Shown piece after piece: positions 15,020 to 22,094 of a stretch of 26,100 nt of DNA. The stretch's first letter is position 1. The number at the start of each line of letters is the position of its first letter. This stretch comes from UBA6016 sp041915365 (lineage in GTDB: Bacteria; Campylobacterota; Campylobacteria; Campylobacterales; UBA6016): NCBI GenBank assembly GCA_041915365.1, contig JAYSBP010000019.1, positions 1-26,100 of the forward strand. Reading direction: 5' to 3'. The notes under the pieces are model-generated. The model was not told where the DNA came from. It was given only the letters and a program-made list of their open reading frames with translations, and did not search any database. Made by a program: the position numbers and the translations under genes.

Positions 15020-16756
15020 TTGAAATATCTTGTGGATTTTATCGAAAACGAACATATAGAACAGACTTTTGTCCACTCGCAATTAAAGTGCGACGTAGAG
15101 TCGTCTATGTTTTTAAAAAATATGGCTTTAAAATTTTTGAAAGGGCAAGAGAGCGTAGTATGCTCCGATATGCTAACGGAGCTTTTCTCGGCAAAAAACT
15201 ACAAACATATAGAGAAATTGCCGCTTGTTAAAAATCTTATAGAACTGGGCTGGGTAAGCAATAACGATAATTTTGGAATGCAAAAAATTTCCGATACGTC
15301 ACTATTAGAACTTCTAAATTCATCTTTGTCTCTTAGCTCGTCTTTTCTAAAACTACTTGAAGAGGGAAGTTTTGAGATGAGCCTGCCGGATATCAAGCCA
15401 TATACGGACCATCTTGAATATCTTCAAGAGCAATTTTTTAGGATAGGGCTTTATCAAAAAATAGCCGCCATAAGACATAGCTTCTCAAGCGATTCTCCAA
15501 ATATATCAAGACTACAAACAAAACTTGTCGAGCTTGAAGCAAGAATCACCGACAAAATAAAGCAGACAAAAATCCACCTTGAGCTTGAACACTTTTTTAA
15601 AGATAAACACCTAAGCGACAAAGAGAGGGTTATATTTTTGGCACTTTTGAAAGAGGAGTATTCTGGAGAGGGTGACAATCTAAGAGAGATGAATACACTC
15701 ATAGATATAGTAAGCTCTGATGACTATGAGAGAATCAAAAACAGAAGCCTCCTTGAAGACGGAGCAAAGCTGATAGAACAAGAGATAATAGATTATGAAG
15801 AAGTCCTAACGCCTTTTGGCGGAATAAGCCGTTCGTTCTTTATATCAGAAGAGATACTAAAACATATCGTATACCCTCAAAAAAAGAAGAAAAAAATAAA
15901 AGTAAAACTAGAATCTTTGATGAAAGAGCAAGAGCTCTTTGAACTAATAGAACCAAAAAGCTCTTTGGATGACGTAGTACTAAACCCAAAGACTAGAGAG
16001 ATGCTGGACACGGTACTAAGGCAGCTCGACAAAAATGTTTCAAATCTACTCAAAGATTGGGGCCTAAAAGATAAAAAAACTGGGGTAGAGGCCAGAATAA
16101 TATTTCACGGACCTCCAGGAACAGGTAAAACTATGACGGCCCTTAGCCTTTCAAAATCACTCAAAAAACAAGTACTTAGCTTTGATTGTAGCAAAATACT
16201 ATCGATGTATATAGGCGAAAGTGAAAAGAATGTACGAAAGATATTTGATACGTACAAAGAACTAAGAGACAAATCAAAAACGGAACCGGTATTGCTACTA
16301 AACGAAGCAGACCAATTCCTTTCGTCTCGTAGCTCCTCCGCTTTTTCAAGCGCAGACAAAATGCACAATCAAATGCAAAATATTTTTTTGGAGCAGATAG
16401 AAAGATTTGACGGCGTAATCATTGCAACAACGAACCTATTAGAGAATATAGACCAAGCATTTTCCAGAAGATTTAATTATAAAATCAAATTTGAAAAGCC
16501 GGATTTAAAACAAAGAGTTTCGATATGGGAAAAAAGTCTACCAAAGCACGCTCCGTACGATGATGGCTTTAGCATTGACGAACTTGCGAAGCATACTTTA
16601 ACAGGTGGACAGATAGCACTTGTGATTAAAAATGCAGCATTCAATGCAGCGACAAAAGAAAAACCTATTTTAACAATGGAAGATTTTGTCAACGAAATCA
16701 AAAAAGAGCTAAGCGGAAGCTTCGACAATGAGAAATCAATGGGCTTTTTATCATAA
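15020..16756 (+). CDS. AAA+ ATPase, ClpX/SpoVK/katanin-like class, with long N-terminal helical region
   Basis: From the proposed TTG start the protein has 578 residues. Residues 1 to about 310 are mostly helical and charged with no recognised domain. The AAA+ module follows: Walker A GPPGTGKT (364-371), Walker B VLLLNEAD (N428, E429, D431), sensor 1 VIIATTN, arginine-finger region AFSRRFNY, and a C-terminal lid GGQIALVIKNAA. The Walker B aspartate is Asn while the catalytic Glu is kept, a variant I recall from the NEAD subgroup of COG0464-type ATPases. No protease or membrane segment is seen, so a chaperone-like remodelling role is inferred. The frame is open back to ATGs at 14891 and 14939, but both overlap rsmE; the TTG at 15020 follows a GGGA site and is preferred. 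GTG at 15032 is another option. Confidence 0.75.
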   Translation: MKYLVDFIENEHIEQTFVHSQLKCDVESSMFLKNMALKFLKGQESVVCSDMLTELFSAKNYKHIEKLPLVKNLIELGWVSNNDNFGMQKISDTSLLELLNSSLSLSSSFLKLLEEGSFEMSLPDIKPYTDHLEYLQEQFFRIGLYQKIAAIRHSFSSDSPNISRLQTKLVELEARITDKIKQTKIHLELEHFFKDKHLSDKERVIFLALLKEEYSGEGDNLREMNTLIDIVSSDDYERIKNRSLLEDGAKLIEQEIIDYEEVLTPFGGISRSFFISEEILKHIVYPQKKKKKIKVKLESLMKEQELFELIEPKSSLDDVVLNPKTREMLDTVLRQLDKNVSNLLKDWGLKDKKTGVEARIIFHGPPGTGKTMTALSLSKSLKKQVLSFDCSKILSMYIGESEKNVRKIFDTYKELRDKSKTEPVLLLNEADQFLSSRSSSAFSSADKMHNQMQNIFLEQIERFDGVIIATTNLLENIDQAFSRRFNYKIKFEKPDLKQRVSIWEKSLPKHAPYDDGFSIDELAKHTLTGGQIALVIKNAAFNAATKEKPILTMEDFVNEIKKELSGSFDNEKSMGFLS

Positions 16757-16955
16757 AAAAGTCACAAAGTAATTGTTACTAAAATAAACATTTTTATATT
16801 TATAGCCTAAAAATTATGTAACATTAAGTTACTTATTTCCTGTTTTTTGGGTAAAGTAAATTTAATTATTATGACGGTATATTTACGACCGCTTAAAACG
16901 GGGCTTTCTAGGCTTTACGCCACCCCGAAATTCATACCAAAAAAAGGGCTTTGTG
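16757..16955 (+). promoter_or_regulatory. Leader and likely promoter region of the nuo operon
   Basis: This 199-base gap precedes nuoA and is the only upstream space for a nuo promoter. It starts with an AT-rich inverted repeat around the ATPase stop (CTTTTTA-TCA-TAAAAAG). Two further inverted repeats with related arms follow: AGTAA-TTG-TTACT at 16768-16780 and GTAAC-ATTAA-GTTAC at 16818-16832. Both contain GTAA/TTAC half-sites, as expected for a dimeric regulator, though none is named. A TTATTAT element near 16865-16872 could be a -10 box. Between there and nuoA, CGGGG and CCCCG arms flank a loop of about 19 bases (around 16899-16927). No open frame of its own was supported. Confidence 0.4.
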
Positions 16956-17345
16956 ATGACTCATTCGGATTTTGCGCATCCGTATTTCGGCGCCTTCGTA
17001 TTGATGGTTTTTACTTTTGCCGCCTTTTTCGCGACAACAAATCTTGCAAGATTCGTCAGCCGCCTAATGGCAAAAAAAGACACGGAAAAACTCAAACTAT
17101 CTATATATGAGTGCGGTCCGGAAGCAAACCTCCAGCCAAACAAACTCTCGGCTCAATTTTATCTGTTCGGCCTTCTCTTTATCCTTTTCGATATAGAGAT
17201 TATATTTATGTTTCCGTGGGCGCTTGACTTTAAACTCCTCGGATGGTTCGGTATGGTAGAGATGTTGATATTTCTTACTCTTCTCACCATCGGTTTTGTG
17301 TACGCATGGAAAAAAGGAGCGCTTCAATGGCACAGCATAAAGTAA
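16956..17345 (+). CDS. nuoA: Complex I (NADH-quinone oxidoreductase) subunit A
   Basis: A 129-residue membrane subunit at the junction of the peripheral and membrane arms. Three transmembrane helices are visible: about 11-33 (FGAFVLMVFTFAAFFATT), 66-88 (FYLFGLLFILFDIEIIFMFP) and 95-118. The conserved loop YECGPEANLQP and the acidic helix FDIEIIF are family signatures. The frame begins with GTG at 16953, but the ATG at 16956 has better spacing (seven bases) from AGGG and is chosen. It is the first gene of the nuo operon and overlaps nuoB by 19 bases. Confidence 0.96.
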   Translation: MTHSDFAHPYFGAFVLMVFTFAAFFATTNLARFVSRLMAKKDTEKLKLSIYECGPEANLQPNKLSAQFYLFGLLFILFDIEIIFMFPWALDFKLLGWFGMVEMLIFLTLLTIGFVYAWKKGALQWHSIK

Positions 17346-17836
17346 ATTACGCAGCAAGCGGCGGTCTTCCGGTTGCGCTGACTACAGTTGACAAGCTGGT
17401 AAACTGGGGGCGTTCAAACAGCCTTTGGGCGTTTACATTCGGTCTTGCGTGCTGTGCTATCGAAATGATGGCGTCCGGTGCGGGAAGATATGATTTTGAC
17501 CGTTTTGGAACTATATTTAGAGCGTCTCCAAGACAATCAGACGTTATGGTCGTCTCAGGAACGGTAACAAAAAAATACGCACCGTTTATAAGAAGACTAT
17601 ATGACCAAATGGCAGAACCTAGATGGGTAATATCAATGGGTTCATGCGCCAATACTGGCGGTATGTTCAATACATATAGTACGGTTCAGGGCGTAGACAG
17701 AATAATTCCTGTTGATATATATCTTCCCGGATGTGCCCCTAGACCTGAGACGCTTCAATATGCAGTTATGATGCTTCAACAGCATGTCAGAAAAAACAAA
17801 GCCTCACGTGCTCAAATCCAAAAAAGGTTTGTGTAA
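17327..17836 (+). CDS. nuoB: Complex I subunit B, carrier of cluster N2
   Basis: A 169-residue peripheral subunit that holds the terminal [4Fe-4S] cluster N2, which reduces quinone. The four ligands are visible: the tandem pair in LACCAIEMM, the cysteine in SMGSCANTGG, and the cysteine in LPGCAPRPE. The frame is open further upstream inside nuoA, but the ATG at 17327 is preceded by AAGGAG at seven bases and gives MAQHKVNYAA, the normal length, so it is chosen. It overlaps the nuoA end by 19 bases and the nuoC start by one. Confidence 0.97.
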   Translation: MAQHKVNYAASGGLPVALTTVDKLVNWGRSNSLWAFTFGLACCAIEMMASGAGRYDFDRFGTIFRASPRQSDVMVVSGTVTKKYAPFIRRLYDQMAEPRWVISMGSCANTGGMFNTYSTVQGVDRIIPVDIYLPGCAPRPETLQYAVMMLQQHVRKNKASRAQIQKRFV

Positions 17837-18633
17837 TGAGAAAATATACTCCAAAAGATAATGTACAAAAACAATCTTACTACACGGACAGATTTAGAGC
17901 TCCTGATGTTTTACCAAAGGAGCCTGTTGATGGCGATGGCGTATTTGCGAAAGACGTAGAAGCTATAAAAGCGACTTTTGATATCAAAGAGGCCTACATC
18001 CAAAAAGGTCAGCTTGTAGTTATAGTTGACGCCGCTTCAAACGTTGACGTATTGAAATTCTTTAAAGAAAATCTTGCCTATAACCAGCTAAGCGAACTTA
18101 GCGCCATAGACTTCGTAGCGCAATGCGGAGGATTTGAGGTGTTTTACCAGCTTTTATCAATGAGCAAACGAAAGAGAGCAAGAATAAAATGCTTCATCAA
18201 AGACGGTGAAAATATAGAGTCTGCGACAGGTATATACTCTTCTGCAAACTGGGCCGAGAGAGAGATGTATGATATGTTCGGCATAAGGGCAAACAATCAC
18301 CCAATGCTAAAAAGAATTATGCTCCCTGATGACTGGGTTGGGCATCCGCTTAGAAAAACATATCCACTTCAAGGCGATGAGTTTGCAAGCTGGTATGAGG
18401 TAGACAAAATATACGGCAAAGAGGCCAGAGAAATCATCGGTCCAGAACTCAGAGACGCCGCATTTATCGATAGATACGACACGACTAGATTTGCAAGACT
18501 AGGCAAAGAGGTTGGCTACGGCGAAGAATATAAAGAGAGCGAAACACCTATAGCGTATCAAGAGGATGACAGGCCTCTACTAATAGACAAATTCGATCCG
18601 AGCAAGACAACGCTTGCGGACAGAGAAAGATAG
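17836..18633 (+). CDS. nuoC: Complex I subunit C (30 kDa type)
   Basis: A 265-residue hydrophilic subunit of the connecting module. The 30 kDa signature is clear: NWAEREMYDMFGI, then HPMLKRIMLPDDWVGHPLRKTYPLQGDE. The N-terminal 30 residues and the acidic tail after HPLRKTYPL (about 75 residues) extend beyond the core domain, as in other Campylobacterota NuoC proteins (from memory). It is not fused to NuoD, unlike in E. coli. The ATG overlaps the nuoB stop in TAATG. nuoD follows after ten bases. Confidence 0.96.
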   Translation: MRKYTPKDNVQKQSYYTDRFRAPDVLPKEPVDGDGVFAKDVEAIKATFDIKEAYIQKGQLVVIVDAASNVDVLKFFKENLAYNQLSELSAIDFVAQCGGFEVFYQLLSMSKRKRARIKCFIKDGENIESATGIYSSANWAEREMYDMFGIRANNHPMLKRIMLPDDWVGHPLRKTYPLQGDEFASWYEVDKIYGKEAREIIGPELRDAAFIDRYDTTRFARLGKEVGYGEEYKESETPIAYQEDDRPLLIDKFDPSKTTLADRER

Positions 18634-18643
18634 GAGGGCAAAA

Positions 18644-19870
18644 ATGCAACAACCAAATAAATTACAGCCCTTTTTTGAAAATATAGCCTTTGACCGTGAG
18701 GACAACAAAATGGTTGTCAACTTCGGTCCAAACCACCCATCGGCTCACGGTCTACTAAATCTCATTCTTGAGCTAGAGGGCGAGCAAGTATCAAAAGCGT
18801 ACCCAAACATCGGTTTTCTTCATAGAGGTATGGAGAAAATGGCTGAAAATATGATATATAACGAGTTCTTGCCGACAACGGATAGAATGGACTACATAGC
18901 GGCAAGCTCAAATAACTACGGTTTTGCTCTTGCCGTCGAAACGCTAGTTGGACTAGAAGTCCCTAGACGAGCAAAAGCCATTAGAACAATGCTTCTTGAG
19001 ATTAATAGACTTTGTTCGCACCTATTTTTTATCGCTACCCACGCACTCGACATCGGAGCTATGAGCGTATTCCTCTATGCCTTCAGGGAGAGAGAGCATG
19101 CAATGGACCTTATCGAGGATTATTGTGGTGCGAGACTAACGCACTCTTCCATTAGAATAGGTGGAGTGCCGTTAGATGTAACTCCTGCATGGCTAGAAAA
19201 CCTAAAAAAATACATAAATTCCCTTGAGGAAAACATCCAAATTTACGAAGGTCTTCTTGATTCTAATAGAATTTGGAGAATGAGGCTTGAAGATGTAGGA
19301 ATACTCCCTGCCGACATGGCTATAGACTGGGGCTGCTCTGGTATCATGCTAAGAGGTAGCGGCGTTAAGTGGGATATTAGAAAAGAGGAGCCGTACGAGC
19401 TTTACGATGAACTTGAGTTTGACGTACCGGTAGCCGAGACAAACGATAGCTACGGCAGATATAAATGCTACATGCTAGAGATGAGAGAGTCCGTCAAAAT
19501 AATAGACCAATGTATCAAGCTATATCACACCACAGAACCGGCGATAATGGCAGAAGCGCCAAACTACGTATCGGCTCCAAAAGAGCAGATAATGACTCAA
19601 AACTACTCACTTATGCAACACTTTGTACTTGTAACGCAAGGCATGAGACCGCCAAAAGGCGAAGTATATGTGGCGACAGAATCGCCAAAGGGTGAGCTTG
19701 GATATTACATATACTCGGACGGCGAACCGTATCCGTATAGACTAAAAATAAGAGCTCCGAGCTTCTGGCATACAGGAATCTTGCAAGCATGGCTTCCTGG
19801 TGTTCAACTAGCCGACGTCGTAACAATGATAGGTAGCTCAAATACTGTATTTGGCGAGGTGGACAGATAA
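18644..19870 (+). CDS. nuoD: Complex I subunit D (49 kDa type)
   Basis: A 408-residue subunit that forms the quinone site with NuoB. Key features are NFGPNHPSAHGLL with the quinone-site histidine loop, GFLHRGMEKMAE, FLPTTDRMDYIA with the conserved Asp/Arg region, and GELGYYIYSDG near the end. It descends from the [NiFe] hydrogenase large subunit but lacks the metal-binding cysteines, as all NuoD proteins do. The frame reaches upstream to 18614, but a perfect AGGAGG lies seven bases before the ATG at 18644, which gives MQQPNKLQPFF, so that start is used. The stop overlaps the next ATG in TAATG. Confidence 0.97.
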   Translation: MQQPNKLQPFFENIAFDREDNKMVVNFGPNHPSAHGLLNLILELEGEQVSKAYPNIGFLHRGMEKMAENMIYNEFLPTTDRMDYIAASSNNYGFALAVETLVGLEVPRRAKAIRTMLLEINRLCSHLFFIATHALDIGAMSVFLYAFREREHAMDLIEDYCGARLTHSSIRIGGVPLDVTPAWLENLKKYINSLEENIQIYEGLLDSNRIWRMRLEDVGILPADMAIDWGCSGIMLRGSGVKWDIRKEEPYELYDELEFDVPVAETNDSYGRYKCYMLEMRESVKIIDQCIKLYHTTEPAIMAEAPNYVSAPKEQIMTQNYSLMQHFVLVTQGMRPPKGEVYVATESPKGELGYYIYSDGEPYPYRLKIRAPSFWHTGILQAWLPGVQLADVVTMIGSSNTVFGEVDR

Positions 19871-20094
19871 TGAAAAGGTTTGATTTAAGACACCTAAAAA
19901 GCGACTTTTACGGTCGCATGGTTGAGCTGATGAATAGCGAAACAGCCAAAGAAGAGGTGGCTATTTTTATGTTTGAAGTGGGCGACTTTACCCCCGTCCA
20001 AAAAAGCGCAGACGTAATAAAAGAAAACGGCTGGACACTAATGAATAGCCTAAAATACAACGAAGTTGATTGGACTATAGTAGTAAAGAAATAG
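19870..20094 (+). CDS. Small NuoE-position protein of Campylobacterota complex I
   Basis: A 74-residue protein in the position of nuoE. It contains no cysteine at all, so it cannot carry the [2Fe-2S] cluster N1a of true NuoE. It resembles the small proteins encoded at this place in Helicobacter pylori (HP1264) and C. jejuni (Cj1575c), as I recall them. Visible sequence includes KRFDLRHLKSDFY and a VDWTIVVKK end; no catalytic motif is seen. Coupled to nuoD by TAATG and one base from the following flavoprotein gene, it is probably a structural adaptor between the flavoprotein/NuoG module and NuoC/D. That role is inference. Confidence 0.8.
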   Translation: MKRFDLRHLKSDFYGRMVELMNSETAKEEVAIFMFEVGDFTPVQKSADVIKENGWTLMNSLKYNEVDWTIVVKK

Positions 20095-20095
20095 T

Positions 20096-22093
20096 ATGGC
20101 AAATATCCTTTTTAGCCTTTGGCAAGACGAAATCATAGACAATCGCAACAAAAGCGTGAATGAAGCGGTAAAAAGCAAATTCCACTTTCCTTACGATTTT
20201 GAAGCAAACTCTCAGACAAAAGCCTTTATCGGTTGGGCTGGAGTGGCTATATTTGATAGTAGTGTTGATGTCGTCAAACTAGCCGTAGAGTATGCGAAGA
20301 CATATCAAGAATACTCTGAAGCTTGTGGTAGATGCGCGCCAGGTAGATGGGGCGGCAGGATTGTTTATGATATTTTGCACAAAATAGGCAGAGGGGAAGG
20401 AAGCGAAAGTGATTTTGGCCATCTAAAAGAGATTTGTCTCTCTATGAAAGAGACCTCAAAATGCGAAATAGGCAAAACAGTCCCAAATCCGATTTTGGCG
20501 CTTATAACTCACTTTGAGGCAGAGTTTACGACACTCATAAAAGAGAAAAAAGCATCGCCTGATTTTCATAAAAATGATGTTTCATATATAGCCAAAATCA
20601 CGGCTCCGTGTATGGATGCCTGTCCATCGCACGTAGATATTCCAGCCTACATTGAAGGGGTAAGAGACCTTAGATTTGATGATAGTCTCAAGGCAACTAG
20701 GCAAACAATGCCACTCGCTCATACTTGCGGTAGAGTCTGCCCTCACCCTTGCGAGAACGCTTGCAGAAGAACAAACCTTGATGAGCCGATAGCGATAATG
20801 GAGCTAAAAAGAGTTGGGGCAGACTTCGAAACAGACAGAGAGCTTGGATGGTTTCATCCGGTAGAGCCAAAACCGAAAACCGATAAAAAGGTGGCCGTAA
20901 TCGGCGCCGGACCGGCTGGACTTACTGCGGCTTATTACCTCGGTATTGAAGGAATACATTGCGACGTATACGAAGAGCTTCCAGTACTTGGTGGAGAAGT
21001 GGCCGTTGGTGTGCCTGAATACAGAATGCCGATAGGCAAATACAACAAAGACATCGAACTTGTAAAAAGCGTAGGGACCAACTTCATCACAAATACCAGA
21101 GTGACCGCTGATATGATGAGAGAGTTTGAAAGCTCATACGACGCTATTTTGGTGGGCACCGGCGCAAGGCTCTCTAAAAAAATAAGAGCCAAAAACGAAA
21201 ATCCAAAAGACGAGGGGTATTGGCCTGCAATTCCATTCCTTGATGAGATAAATCTATACGAAAAATACGGCATAGGTAGCCCTGTAGACCTGAGTGGAAA
21301 AACAGTCGTATGCGTAGGCGGCGGCTTCACATCTATGGATGTCGTAAGGTGTTCTATCCGCGCAAACGCAAAAAAAGTAGTTATGCTCTACAGAAGAGAC
21401 GAAAAAACAATTATCAACAATACATCGTACGAAGAGTATCACGAAGCCGTCGAAGAGGGCGTGGAATTCATATTTTATAGTGCGATAGACGAAATAGTAG
21501 CCGATAACGGCAAAATCAAAAAATTGATAGTTGATATGTATGAGCTAGTTGCAGACCCAGACGGTGGTAAACCACAGCTTCTAAAGGCTGAAGGCAAAAG
21601 CTTTGAACTAGAATGTGACATACTCGTGCCGGCAGTAAGTCAAGATGCCGACTTGTCGCTGCTGCCACCTGAGTGGGAAATAGCAAAAACAAGCTGGAAT
21701 ACCATATTAACGGATGGTAAAACATATCAGACAAATAGAGAGAAGATATTTGCGGCAGGAGATTGTGAGTATGGCCCCATGACCATAGTAAATGCGGTTG
21801 GCCAAGCCAAAAGAGCGGCTAGTGTGATGGCTAGATATATATTTGAGGGCAAAGCATACAGAAGTGAAGACGAGATAATGGAAGACCATCTCAAAGCCCT
21901 AAAAGTCTATGACAAAAAAGAGGTTGTCAAAGGGTGGCTAAAAGGGCTTCCTAGAGAACATAGCGAAAAGCTAGAAGTAGAAACTAGAAAAACAAATAAT
22001 ATGGAAGTAAACTTTGGCTTTACGACCGAACAAGCGATAGACGAGGCTAGTCGCTGTATGAGATGTTACTATATAGCTATGGCGGCGGTGTAA
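20096..22093 (+). CDS. NuoF-position flavoprotein: N3-domain remnant fused to GltD-like FAD/NAD(P) oxidoreductase
   Basis: The 665-residue protein has three parts. Residues about 70-145 match the C-terminal N3 cluster domain of NuoF (SEACGRCAPGRWGG ... SKCEIGKTVPNPI), with C77, C80 and C123 kept but G83 where the third ligand of CxxCxxC should be. Residues about 165-240 form a GltD-type double-cluster domain (APCMDACPSHVDIP; CGRVCPHPCENAC, C211/215/219/223). Residues 265-590 form a two-dinucleotide oxidoreductase with FAD motif IGAGPAGLTAAYYL, NAD(P) motif VGGGFTSMD, YRRDE typical of NADPH-using GltD relatives, and FAAGDCEYGPMT. A CxxC (C654, C657) ends the chain. It has no NuoF flavin/NADH domain. 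It likely feeds electrons to NuoG from NAD(P)H or another donor; direction and donor are unproven. Confidence 0.85.
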   Translation: MANILFSLWQDEIIDNRNKSVNEAVKSKFHFPYDFEANSQTKAFIGWAGVAIFDSSVDVVKLAVEYAKTYQEYSEACGRCAPGRWGGRIVYDILHKIGRGEGSESDFGHLKEICLSMKETSKCEIGKTVPNPILALITHFEAEFTTLIKEKKASPDFHKNDVSYIAKITAPCMDACPSHVDIPAYIEGVRDLRFDDSLKATRQTMPLAHTCGRVCPHPCENACRRTNLDEPIAIMELKRVGADFETDRELGWFHPVEPKPKTDKKVAVIGAGPAGLTAAYYLGIEGIHCDVYEELPVLGGEVAVGVPEYRMPIGKYNKDIELVKSVGTNFITNTRVTADMMREFESSYDAILVGTGARLSKKIRAKNENPKDEGYWPAIPFLDEINLYEKYGIGSPVDLSGKTVVCVGGGFTSMDVVRCSIRANAKKVVMLYRRDEKTIINNTSYEEYHEAVEEGVEFIFYSAIDEIVADNGKIKKLIVDMYELVADPDGGKPQLLKAEGKSFELECDILVPAVSQDADLSLLPPEWEIAKTSWNTILTDGKTYQTNREKIFAAGDCEYGPMTIVNAVGQAKRAASVMARYIFEGKAYRSEDEIMEDHLKALKVYDKKEVVKGWLKGLPREHSEKLEVETRKTNNMEVNFGFTTEQAIDEASRCMRCYYIAMAAV

Positions 22094-22094
22094 A

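Noticed and set aside
16741..16775. AT-rich inverted repeat CTTTTTA/TAAAAAG at the ATPase stop, considered as an intrinsic terminator
   Set aside because: The stem has one G-C pair, a three-base loop, and no U-run after it, so termination is not convincing.
17243..17326. Upstream extension of the nuoB frame (28 extra codons)
   Set aside because: It overlaps nuoA, matches no NuoB N-terminus, and a strong AAGGAG site marks the internal ATG at 17327.
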